From NCBI RefSeq assembly GCF_000154845.1, contig NZ_DS981512.1, forward strand, positions 80,194 to 144,193: a DNA stretch of 64,000 nucleotides, written 5' to 3'. The first letter of the stretch is position 1. Each line of letters opens with the position of its first letter. Shown here piece after piece: positions 45,041 to 52,230 of the stretch. Source of the DNA: Phocaeicola coprocola DSM 17136. Lineage in GTDB: Bacteria > Bacteroidota > Bacteroidia > Bacteroidales > Bacteroidaceae. The notes beneath the pieces are model-generated. The model was not told where the DNA came from and made no database searches. It saw nothing but the letters and a program-made list of their open reading frames with translations. A program made the translations under genes and the position numbers.

Positions 45041-46287
45041 CGTGCGCCTCCTTTCTTTTTATCGGTATCCCACAACCGCCACACAAGGGCAAACTTCAGT
45101 TTCAACGGACCGAAGTAATTCATTCGGTTTGTCTGCTGGTACACGTAGTGCCCGTCGATGGGAAGATATTCTTCGTACTTGCTGTGCATGTACCCCAGAC
45201 CGATACCGGCTTCCAGCGAGAGCCGCCGTCCGATGGGGAACATGTAGCCGTAGCTGACACCCACCATTTCGGCCTCGCCCTGATAGCCCTCTTTGCCGTT
45301 TTCAAGGTCGTACCACGTGAAGCCGCCGAACACGCCGAGGTAGTGGCCGTGCCACGGGCTGCCTTGCTTCTGTCCGAACCACCAGCGTCCCTCCGGGCTG
45401 ATTGTAGCTACTTGGTAACATTTGTGCTTGCCGTCATTATTCCACCATGCCATGTCGCCTTCGAGGTTCACCGTCCAACGGTCGGCGATACGGTACTCCA
45501 CTTCGAGCGAAGGCATCAGTATCGCATCGTAGAGCAGGTTGGTCTTAACGGCCAACCGCTGTACTGTCGGTCTATGCGGTTGCACGGTCGCTTCCTTCCG
45601 CACCGTTGCCGGCTCGGAGGCCGGTTCCGCCACGCTATCGGGTTGCAGGGCCGGTTCCGGCTCTTTCACTTTCGTCTCTTTTTGGGAAATGACTTTTACG
45701 GGCGGTTCGGGTTTCCGGTAGCAGGCCACCGAGAGGCTGGAGCGCAGTTCGGGAAAGAAATTCTCCAGCATGTAGGTGTACGGCATACCGCCCCGCAGGT
45801 CCATGAGCTGTTTCTTGCGTCCGTCCACTACGCGACCTGCCTTGTCGAACACCCATACGGGCGTATGGTCAAGGATATGCAGCACCTCTTCCTTGTATAA
45901 TATGTCCGAGGCGGCGACCATTTGGCGCAGCATGTCCCACGCAATACCTTCTCCATGTATGCAGATCAAACTGTCGGGGATTCCGGCGTGGCGCACGAGA
46001 TAGGATTTCAGGGAGTCGGCCCTGCGCTCTGACAGCACCCCGTTGAGACGGTTCACACCTTCGGGCGATGCCCACGAGCGTATCACGACGCTTTCAAGGC
46101 GGTCCGCACCGTGTTCTTCACGCAGGGTGCGGATAAAACGCTCCAGTTCCGCGCGGTTGTCCCGGAAGAGCATGTCCACTTCCCTGTGGCCCTGCCGGTA
46201 ATGGATACGGGCCGAGTCCAACTCTTGCGCATGAACATACCCGCCGCAGAATAAAAGAAATAATAACAGTATTCGTTTCATTGTCAT
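45037..46287 (-). CDS. DUF3575/OmpA-like outer-membrane protein, 416 aa
   Basis: First gene of the fimbrial operon. A signal peptide (MKRILLLFLLFCGGYVHAQ, Met 3 preferred) precedes an OmpA-like domain with SWASPEGVNRLNGVLSERRA near residues 70-90. A Pro/Glu-rich linker follows, then a DUF3575 barrel (RLAVKTNLLYDAILMPSLEV, GHYLGVFGGFTWYDLENGK). Such proteins usually lead Bacteroidales fimbrial operons and may tie the fimbria to the outer membrane. Confidence 0.87.
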   Translation of the reverse strand: MTMKRILLLFLLFCGGYVHAQELDSARIHYRQGHREVDMLFRDNRAELERFIRTLREEHGADRLESVVIRSWASPEGVNRLNGVLSERRADSLKSYLVRHAGIPDSLICIHGEGIAWDMLRQMVAASDILYKEEVLHILDHTPVWVFDKAGRVVDGRKKQLMDLRGGMPYTYMLENFFPELRSSLSVACYRKPEPPVKVISQKETKVKEPEPALQPDSVAEPASEPATVRKEATVQPHRPTVQRLAVKTNLLYDAILMPSLEVEYRIADRWTVNLEGDMAWWNNDGKHKCYQVATISPEGRWWFGQKQGSPWHGHYLGVFGGFTWYDLENGKEGYQGEAEMVGVSYGYMFPIGRRLSLEAGIGLGYMHSKYEEYLPIDGHYVYQQTNRMNYFGPLKLKFALVWRLWDTDKKKGGAR

Positions 46288-46383
46288 AATTCTGTCTATG
46301 CCAATTTATTTATATCAGCTATTTATTCAATCTCTGTACGTTTGTCCGTGCCGTGCTTCTTTCTTTAGAGGTAAAAAAGCACC

Positions 46384-46440
46384 GAACCAACAAATAATCA
46401 GCCGGATAACTGTCAGTTATGCCGATTTATTTGTTGGTTA
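46384..46440. repeat. Near-perfect palindrome upstream of the fimbrial operon
   Basis: AACCAACAAATAA on the left faces TTATTTGTTGGTT on the right, with inner ATAACTG/CAGTTAT closing to a one-base loop. Two small bulges interrupt it. It could be an operator, a terminator of the invertase gene or a recombinase site. Confidence 0.65.
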
Positions 46441-46468
46441 AATCGTTGGTTTAATCGTTCGTTAAAAA
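46433..46468. repeat. Three tandem 12-base units
   Basis: TTGGTTAAATCG, TTGGTTTAATCG and TTCGTTAAAAAG follow one another with no gap, overlapping the right arm of the palindrome. They resemble regulator half-sites. Confidence 0.55.
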
Positions 46469-46609
46469 GACTATCGGAAAAAAGGTCGTATTATTCGGAC
46501 ACTCCGGGAAAATTTGTCCTACTCAAAGAACTGAAACGCAATTTTTTGCAGATTTTTTTTGTGGATAATTCGTGTTTTTGTAATTTTGTGGCTGAAAACG
46601 AACGTAAAA

Positions 46610-47269
46610 TCATACCCTCCGTTTTTGCAACTCCCCTTTCCGTCTTATCTCTTTCTCTTTCATGGCCTTATCTATTTCCTTATAGCGGCTACGGAATTTC
46701 ATGAATGTATCCCGCGAAATGTCGAAACGCCTGCATATATCGGCAATCGTACAGTTCCGCTTCAACATGCCAACGATGACCTTTCGGTTTTCGATCAGCA
46801 CGTTCATTTTCGTGTAGCTGCCTTTTTTCCGACCAAGGACGACACCCTCGGCTTTCCGGAGGGCGAGAGCCTCCTTCGTGCGCATCGAAATCAGGTTGCG
46901 TTCAATTTCCGCTACCAGACCGAACGCGAAACAAAGTACCTTGCTGTTGATGGAGTTGTCGAACGAATACCCCTCCTTGGTTGTGTAAAGGTTGATTCCC
47001 TTCTCCAGACACTTGCCCATGATGGCCATGAGGTCCGTCAGCGTGCGGCTTAGCCGCGAAACTTCCGTGACAATCAGCGTGTCGCCCCGTTTCATGCGCC
47101 GTATCAGTCCCCCTAATTTGCGGTCGCACCCCTTCTTCTTGCCGCTGGCGACCTCCGTCACCCACTGGCTGACGGAAAGATTTCTACTGTCGGCGAAACG
47201 CCGGATCTCGTCTTGTTGGTTAGCCGGGTTCTGTTTGCCCGTGCTGACCCTTAAATAACCTATTATCAT
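46610..47269 (-). CDS. Mpi-type serine recombinase (DNA invertase)
   Basis: Site-specific invertase of 219 residues. The catalytic Ser lies in GYLRVSTGKQNPANQQ near residue 9. VTEVSRLSRTLTDLMAIMGK holds the second arginine cluster, and VAEIERNLISMRTKEALA the long E helix. A C-terminal helix-turn-helix is visible (TIADICRRFDISRDTFMKFR). This is the group that in Bacteroides fragilis flips promoters of surface structures. Its position beside a fimbrial operon suggests local phase variation, but no flanking inverted repeats with a promoter between them were found. Confidence 0.9.
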   Translation of the reverse strand: MIIGYLRVSTGKQNPANQQDEIRRFADSRNLSVSQWVTEVASGKKKGCDRKLGGLIRRMKRGDTLIVTEVSRLSRTLTDLMAIMGKCLEKGINLYTTKEGYSFDNSINSKVLCFAFGLVAEIERNLISMRTKEALALRKAEGVVLGRKKGSYTKMNVLIENRKVIVGMLKRNCTIADICRRFDISRDTFMKFRSRYKEIDKAMKEKEIRRKGELQKRRV

Positions 47270-47458
47270 AATCCTTAATTATTTTACGGGAGCGACATTG
47301 CCCCCGTCCGGTATAAATAAGGCATGATGGTTCGAAATGAAAGGATTCTGTACATAATTGTATGCGTAACATTTTATTCTTCAACTATTTTAATGTCTTT
47401 TCGGAATCTCGTCGGGAAAAACTGGCACGTATGTTTTCTCCGGACAGGCCGTAAGCTC

Positions 47459-47611
47459 GTGAAAAACATAAACCGTTACGGAGGAAATGCCTCATTCGTG
47501 GAACTGCATGAAGTCGGTGCCTATGACAACAGCCATTCTCTGATGCCGGATTTGAAGGGGCAACGAATGGACCGGATGCCCCAAATGGTTGGACGAGCAA
47601 TGCTGAAATCG
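47459..47611 (+). pseudogene. Remnant of an alpha/beta hydrolase C-terminus
   Basis: The frame reads KNINRYGGNASFVELHEVGA followed by YDNSHSLMPDL, which resembles the C-terminal catalytic-His region of alpha/beta hydrolases (GG-NA-xVxLPEIGIxGNTHFxxxDLNN type). The upstream part of the gene is missing and the frame before it has no similarity. The His of the triad may survive in NSH. It is best read as a decayed fragment. The rest of 47270-47739 has no gene. Confidence 0.4.
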
Positions 47612-47635
47612 AATGATATGCCGAAAAATAAAGAA

Positions 47636-47674
47636 AAATGCGGTCTTCTCGACAGTAAGCAAGAAGCCGCATTT
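47636..47674 (-). terminator. Terminator of the small membrane-protein gene
   Basis: AAATGCGG (47636-47643) pairs with CCGCATTT (47667-47674). On the minus strand it is followed by TTCTTTATTTTT. Confidence 0.6.
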
Positions 47675-47739
47675 GTAATAAGTACCCCGATTTCTGTAAG
47701 AACGCTTTGTCCGGAAGTTGTCCGTTGAATAGGTTGTGC

Positions 47740-48159
47740 TTATTTCAATGATTTGCGTAGCAACGGAAGGCGTTTCAGTATATGGCCGATAGAAAGGACA
47801 GTTGTAACGATTCCTGCCCAAAAATGACATTGCCCGACCGGGGAACCTGCTCCTTCTATGCCTAACAGGGCAAATCCGGTCAGAACCACGGACAGGAACA
47901 GGACCGACAGTACCGCCGTGACCTTGCTTTTCCGGCCTATTCCGTTCTTGGCAGTTCCCTTGTACCAGCCCCAATGCGTCGCTATATGAAATATGGAGGC
48001 CATGAGGAACAGCAGGCTCGTCAGGACATGGAAAACTGCCCAATTATGCCATACCTCGTGATTGCCTTCATAGTCGGCCACATGCAATTCGATTCCGGAG
48101 TATGCGGACAGGACAAACACGGGAATCAGGCTCCAGTCTATTATAAAAATCTTTTTCAT
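47740..48159 (-). CDS. DUF4405-like membrane protein, 139 aa
   Basis: Small inner-membrane protein with four helices resembling di-haem cytochrome b domains. The His residues that could bind haem are in WHNWAVFHVLTSLLFLMASIFH and IATHWGWYKG, with further His in QCHFWAGIVTTVLSIGHIL. The ATG at 48159 (MKKIFIIDWSLIPVFVLSAY) is used; the upstream extension has no similarity. It follows the Crp/Fnr gene in the same direction. A role in redox sensing is only a suggestion. Confidence 0.75.
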   Translation of the reverse strand: MKKIFIIDWSLIPVFVLSAYSGIELHVADYEGNHEVWHNWAVFHVLTSLLFLMASIFHIATHWGWYKGTAKNGIGRKSKVTAVLSVLFLSVVLTGFALLGIEGAGSPVGQCHFWAGIVTTVLSIGHILKRLPLLRKSLK

Positions 48160-48238
48160 CTGTCTTTCGGTTTTAATAGATGCGGCAAAGTTCGCATCTT
48201 CGACTGGAACCGGACGATAACAAATGTAAAGAAATGAA

Positions 48239-48793
48239 CTATCGCCTGTTTCTGATCCTCGACAGGGAAACAGAAGTAATCCCCAAATAGGAGGCAATAT
48301 AATGCTGGGGAATCCGCTGTATGATAGAGGGGTGTTCTTTCAGCAGTTCTTCATACCGTTGTTGGGGGGTGTTCTTTATGCGGGAAAGGAAGAGCCGCTG
48401 ATAAACATGGAAGCGTTCGATGATTTTTTCCTCATATATCTGCCGTAGCGCGGGCTTCTGTCCGAGGTTTCTGAAAAAATCTTCCCGCTTCATAACCGAC
48501 AGTTCTGCCGGCTCTATGCTTTCCAGGGAAAAAAGGCTCGGTGTCCGTTGATACAGGCTGTCGAATGACGCGACGAAATCCCCTTCGAAAAAGAACTGGA
48601 AAGTGATGTCCCGTCCTTCGTTGTTGAAAAACAGGCGCAGGCAACCTTTCCGGATCAGGTACATTCTGTCGGCTACCTTGCCTTCTTCCAACAATATCGT
48701 TTTAGGAGGAACGGATAATTCGGTTATCTCCGGAAGCGATAGAAAATAGGCGTTTTTATCAGAGTTCATTGTCATTTCATCTTTATTCGTCAT
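48239..48793 (-). CDS. Crp/Fnr family transcriptional regulator
   Basis: The 184-residue protein has an N-terminal cyclic-nucleotide-binding fold (LLEEGKVADRMYLIRKGCLR, FFFEGDFVASFDSLYQRTPS) and a short C-terminal helix-turn-helix (IPQHYIASYLGITSVSLSRI). No Fnr-type cysteine cluster is visible, so oxygen sensing by an iron-sulfur cluster is unlikely. It precedes the DUF4405-like gene by 79 bases and may control it. The effector is unknown. Confidence 0.88.
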   Translation of the reverse strand: MTNKDEMTMNSDKNAYFLSLPEITELSVPPKTILLEEGKVADRMYLIRKGCLRLFFNNEGRDITFQFFFEGDFVASFDSLYQRTPSLFSLESIEPAELSVMKREDFFRNLGQKPALRQIYEEKIIERFHVYQRLFLSRIKNTPQQRYEELLKEHPSIIQRIPQHYIASYLGITSVSLSRIRNRR

Positions 48794-48849
48794 GGTTTGA
48801 TAGTGTATTGTTCATCACGTACTCGGCACAAATTCTGATAGAGACTCAT

Positions 48850-49659
48850 CTACTTTAATAACTTGCGTTCGCTGCCGCCAGTTCCCAATATTCTCATCTG
48901 TTGAATGGCTATCTGATTGAGTTTAATCAACCGCTCACCCTGCGGAATACCTTGGTCTATAAATACTGCATTGAGGTTTTCCATATTTGAGAGGCAAATA
49001 AGCTCATTGATTGTGGCATAGTCCCGGATATTCCCTTTCAGTTCGGGGTGTTGCTCACGCCACATCTTGGCGGTCATACCGAACATCGCCACATTCAGCA
49101 TATCGGCTTCATCGGCATAGATAATACTGGCTTGTTTGGCGGTTACCTCTGCCGGGATAAGGTTCTGTTTTATGGCATCGGTATGTATGCGGTAGTTGAT
49201 TTTCGACAGTTCCCGTTTGGCTGACCAACCGAGTTGCTGTTGTTCCTCGGTCTTTAATCGTTGGAACTCCTTTATAATATACAGTTCAAATTCAACGGAA
49301 ATCCAGCTTGCAAACTTAAATGCTATATCCTTGTGAGCGTAAGTGCCGCCGTAGCGTCCCGATTTGGAGAGTATGCCTATTGCGTTTGTCGTACTTATCC
49401 ATTTTGTCGGTGATAAGGTAAAGGCGTTCAGCCCGGCTTCCTTTTTAAACCCCTCGAATTCGAGGGGTTTAAAACTCGGGTTGTACAAACTCTCCCAAAT
49501 ACCCAGATATTCTATTGTATTCCGGTTACGCAGCCAGTTCCCGATAACCGCAGTCGGGTCATCGCTTTTGTATCTTGCTATGTCTGTCAGGCTGATATAA
49601 TCATTCTCGTTGACTGATATAATTGTGACACTTGTGTCTTTTACTGTAATCTTTGCCAT
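48850..49659 (-). CDS. KilA-N domain protein, 269 aa
   Basis: The KilA-N DNA-binding domain is common in phages and mobile elements. Visible features are ENDYISLTDIARYKSDDPTA near the N-terminus, NWLRNRNTIEYLGIWE and the YGGTYAHKDIAFKFASWISV motif (about residues 100-125). The C-terminal part is helical. It is AT-richer than its surroundings and probably a separate acquisition. The segment FKPLEFEGFK is encoded by a perfect 32-bp palindrome (49443-49474). Biological role unknown. Confidence 0.88.
   Translation of the reverse strand: MAKITVKDTSVTIISVNENDYISLTDIARYKSDDPTAVIGNWLRNRNTIEYLGIWESLYNPSFKPLEFEGFKKEAGLNAFTLSPTKWISTTNAIGILSKSGRYGGTYAHKDIAFKFASWISVEFELYIIKEFQRLKTEEQQQLGWSAKRELSKINYRIHTDAIKQNLIPAEVTAKQASIIYADEADMLNVAMFGMTAKMWREQHPELKGNIRDYATINELICLSNMENLNAVFIDQGIPQGERLIKLNQIAIQQMRILGTGGSERKLLK
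49443..49474. repeat. Perfect 32-bp palindrome inside the KilA-N gene
   Basis: Centred between 49458 and 49459, with half-site TTTAAACCCCTCGAA followed by its exact complement. There is no spacer. Perfect palindromes this long are rare in coding sequence. Confidence 0.85.
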
Positions 49660-49688
49660 TTTATATTTGATTCTTTGGGTTTTATGTA

Positions 49689-49696
49689 CAAAAGTA
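49689..49696 (-). promoter_or_regulatory. -7 box of the KilA-N gene
   Basis: Minus-strand TACTTTTG matches TAnnTTTG, 30 bases before the KilA-N ATG at 49659. Confidence 0.55.
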
Positions 49697-49845
49697 ATTA
49701 TAATCTATGAGACTTTCTCCTTTTCAATGAACAATATGACTTTTCCTTTCGGATATAGACAAGGATATAGACAAGGTATTTCGCTACCTCCGGTAATACC
49801 TGCTTTTCCCTTATTTCAATCATGTAAAATCACCATAAATAGGTA

Positions 49846-49876
49846 TTGTCCAGTAAATTCAAACCCCGTACTTTTG
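49846..49876 (+). promoter_or_regulatory. Promoter of the TetR regulator
   Basis: TTG (49846-49848), 20 bases, then TACTTTTG (49869-49876), 33 bases before the ATG at 49910. Confidence 0.7.
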
Positions 49877-49895
49877 CAAAAATATAAACGGAAAC

Positions 49896-49906
49896 ATCGT
49901 TCATTA
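49896..49906 (+). promoter_or_regulatory. Candidate TetR operator, copy 1
   Basis: ATCGTTCATTA, just before the regulator start codon and downstream of its promoter. The same 11 bases occur at 50627-50637 before the methyltransferase gene. Confidence 0.45.
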
Positions 49907-49909
49907 TTT

Positions 49910-50521
49910 ATGCAGGTACTCAAAGAAGACATACGCGGCCGCATATTGGCAGTCGCCGAACAGCGATTCGGGCAGCAGGGGTATTCCAAGACCTCCATGC
50001 GCGAGATTGCCGGAGCCGTCGGTGTCGGTGTGGGGAACATATATAATTATTTCCGGAACAAGGACGAATTGTTCTGTGAAGTGGTCCGTCCCGTCCTGCA
50101 CGCTATGGAAGCCATGTTGCAGGAGCATCACGGCATACGCGGCGAGGACGTGATGACGATGCGTTCCGAAAAATACCTGAAAGCCTGTATCGACGAATAC
50201 GTTTCGCTCATCGAAACGCATCGCAGCCTGCTGGAGATCCTGTTGTTCCGTGCCCAAGGCTCTTCGCTGGAACATTTTCGCGAAAGCTACACCGACCGTT
50301 CGACCGGGCTGGTCAAGGCATGGTTCGCCGCCATGAAGAAGAAGTACCCGAATATAAATACGGCTGTGTCCGATTTTATCATTCACCTGCATACGGTGTG
50401 GATGTTCACGCTGTTCGAGGAGCTGTTGATGCACGCGGTGCCCAAACAGGAAATGGAATCCATTCTGCATGACTATATTCTGTTTGAAATTCAAGGTTGG
50501 AGGGCCATTATCAAGGTATGA
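49910..50521 (+). CDS. TetR/AcrR family regulator
   Basis: DNA-binding repressor of 203 residues from the ATG at 49910. The N-terminal helix-turn-helix reads GYSKTSMREIAGAVGVGVGN then IYNYFRNKDELF. The C-terminal ligand domain is typical in length. The longer frame from 49610 crosses the promoter and is rejected. It is followed by its own terminator and then by the five-gene transporter/methyltransferase group, which it probably controls through the shared ATCGTTCATTA sequence. Ligand unknown. Confidence 0.92.
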   Translation: MQVLKEDIRGRILAVAEQRFGQQGYSKTSMREIAGAVGVGVGNIYNYFRNKDELFCEVVRPVLHAMEAMLQEHHGIRGEDVMTMRSEKYLKACIDEYVSLIETHRSLLEILLFRAQGSSLEHFRESYTDRSTGLVKAWFAAMKKKYPNINTAVSDFIIHLHTVWMFTLFEELLMHAVPKQEMESILHDYILFEIQGWRAIIKV

Positions 50522-50570
50522 CAGATAGAAAAGACACATACGGACAAGCTGCCGTAACGGGGCAGCGGGA

Positions 50571-50607
50571 AAAGAGGAAATCTTCACAAAGGTTTCCTCT
50601 TTTTTTA
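50571..50607 (+). terminator. Terminator of the TetR gene
   Basis: AAAGAGGAAA (50571-50580) with TTTCCTCTTT (50593-50602) and a run of T. The regulator is thus a separate unit from the genes downstream. Confidence 0.75.
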
Positions 50608-50626
50608 TTCGTGAACAAATCTGAAT

Positions 50627-50637
50627 ATCGTTCATTA
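50627..50637 (+). promoter_or_regulatory. Candidate TetR operator, copy 2
   Basis: ATCGTTCATTA again, 17 bases before the methyltransferase ATG. Upstream GTGAAC at 50611-50616 gives a loose inverted partner to GTTCAT. Confidence 0.45.
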
Positions 50638-50653
50638 ATAAATATCATAACAA

Positions 50654-51508
50654 ATGAAACAGAGACATAAATTCGAGAGCATTGTCGCCGAGACATTGCT
50701 CATTCCGCTCTATTACAGGGCGAAAGAGAGCCGCCGAAAGAACCCGATTCTGAACGACAAGGTTGCGGAGGGGCTGGTGGACAGTCTGGAATACGACTAC
50801 TCCCGTTTCGACGGGGCGAAGTTGAGCGAGGTCGGCTGCGTCGTGCGCGGGTGGTTTTTCGACCGTGCCGTGCGCCGCTTCATAGGGAAGCACGCCGATG
50901 CGGTGGTGGTGAATGTGGGCTGTGGTCTGGACACCCGTTTCCAGCGTATCGGCGACGGGAAGGCCGTATTCTACGACATGGACCTGCCGGAAGTCATCGC
51001 GCTGCGCCGCGAGCTGATTCCGGAGCAGCCGGGCAACCCCTACATTGCGGCCTCCCTGCTGGATGCCGGCTGGCTGGACGACCTGCGTCGCCGGCATCCC
51101 GATGCGCATTTCATCTTCGTGGTCGAAGGCGTGCTGATGTATTTCTATGAAAAGCAGGTAAAAACATTTCTGCACCATGTGGCCGAGCGTTTCGGGGGCG
51201 GCGAACTGTGGTTCGACGTCTGCGGTACGATGATGAGCCGTCACGGAGTGAAACCCGATTCGCTCCGTGAACACGAGGCGCAAATCCGCTCCGGTCTGAG
51301 CGACGGGCGTCTGGTAGAACAATGGGAACCCCGCCTACGCCTTTTGGAACAGGCCAATTACATGAAGTTTTTCCGTCCGCGCTGGGGCTTCTTCTTCGGG
51401 CAAATATTGGGACGGATGACGCGGCTGTGCTACAAGTTCAGTTCGATGTTGGGATATGAAATCGTATCGAATTCCCGTGACACGGCGGCAATTCTCCATG
51501 AAAGATGA
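50654..51508 (+). CDS. LCMT/TcmP-like class I SAM methyltransferase
   Basis: The 284-residue protein has the leucine-carboxyl-methyltransferase/TcmP pattern: an early RRKNPILNDKVAEGLVDSL segment, SAM-binding VVVNVGCGLDTRFQRIGDGK near residue 94, YDMDLPEVIALRREL, and FVVEGVLMYFYEKQV. Relatives methylate carboxyl or hydroxyl groups of small molecules such as polyketides. It is the first gene of the operon and overlaps the next by four bases (ATGA). The substrate is not known, but may be the cargo of the ABC pair. Confidence 0.88.
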   Translation: MKQRHKFESIVAETLLIPLYYRAKESRRKNPILNDKVAEGLVDSLEYDYSRFDGAKLSEVGCVVRGWFFDRAVRRFIGKHADAVVVNVGCGLDTRFQRIGDGKAVFYDMDLPEVIALRRELIPEQPGNPYIAASLLDAGWLDDLRRRHPDAHFIFVVEGVLMYFYEKQVKTFLHHVAERFGGGELWFDVCGTMMSRHGVKPDSLREHEAQIRSGLSDGRLVEQWEPRLRLLEQANYMKFFRPRWGFFFGQILGRMTRLCYKFSSMLGYEIVSNSRDTAAILHER

Positions 51509-52206
51509 AAGAGACGACGATTGAACCTTATCTCCCAATGTTGGAACGGTTCGAAGAATTTTTCAGGGAAGAACTGGCATCCCGTTTGTCGGTCGAATCC
51601 GTTGATTCCGTGATGGAAGCGGCTGTCGAGAATTTTCATCGTATCTCCGCAATCATTCCGGATGTCCCGCCGACATCACCATGGGTGAAAAACATTATCG
51701 GTATAGCCTATGAGATCGGTCTGTGGCAAGAACTGTCGGCCAGAGGATGGAGTCCGGCAGAACTTTCCATTGTTACGCAGAAAGCATTGAAAAAGCTCAC
51801 GTTGTCGAGTATCCCTTCTGAAAAAATTTCGGAAATACGCGAAATGTTGTGTTCGCCCGACTATGTGCGTCGCATCGCTTCCGCTTCGCATGTTTCCACA
51901 GAGGACGATTGGCTGTTCGATTGCGTGTTGCCGAATGCGGACGATACGTTCGATGTCGGTATGGACATTGCCCGGTGCCCGGTCGCCGAACTCTGTTCCC
52001 GTATTGGCGTCGAGTGCTTTTTTCCCTATTTCTGCGTGAATGATTATATCACACACGATGTACTCGGTATCCGGCTGACACGGACCCGCACATTGGCACA
52101 CGGTGCTTCGTGCTGCGATTTCCGGCTGACAAAAGAGCGGGGAGCGGCTGACGGGGCTGTTGTAATCCGGCCGGAAGATTTACAGGAATTTACCAACAAC
52201 GGATAG
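51505..52206 (+). CDS. L-2-amino-thiazoline-4-carboxylate hydrolase-like protein
   Basis: The 233-residue protein resembles the ATC hydrolase family, whose named member opens the thiazoline ring of L-2-amino-thiazoline-4-carboxylate on the way to cysteine. The C-terminal pattern FPYFCVNDYITHDVLGIRLT and LAHGASCCDFRLTKER with its paired Cys is the family hallmark as I know it. The actual substrate of genomic homologues is mostly untested. Its coupling with SAM methyltransferases and a YbtPQ-like transporter suggests action on a thiazoline-type or related small molecule. This is inference. Confidence 0.78.
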   Translation: MKETTIEPYLPMLERFEEFFREELASRLSVESVDSVMEAAVENFHRISAIIPDVPPTSPWVKNIIGIAYEIGLWQELSARGWSPAELSIVTQKALKKLTLSSIPSEKISEIREMLCSPDYVRRIASASHVSTEDDWLFDCVLPNADDTFDVGMDIARCPVAELCSRIGVECFFPYFCVNDYITHDVLGIRLTRTRTLAHGASCCDFRLTKERGAADGAVVIRPEDLQEFTNNG

Positions 52207-52230
52207 AGAGAATCGGATAAAATTCAATAT

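Larger units (their letters stand above)
46288..46609. other. Control region between invertase and fimbrial operon
   Basis: No gene. It contains a plus-strand TACGTTTG box (46338-46345, pointing away from the fimbrial genes), an almost perfect 57-bp palindrome (46384-46440) and three tandem 12-base units. A promoter reading into the fimbrial operon could not be recognised. Confidence 0.5.

Noticed and set aside
46288..46609. Invertible promoter with flanking inverted repeats
   Set aside because: The palindrome has a one-base loop and cannot flank a promoter. The only other pair (about 46292-46318 against the left palindrome arm) is too imperfect to call.
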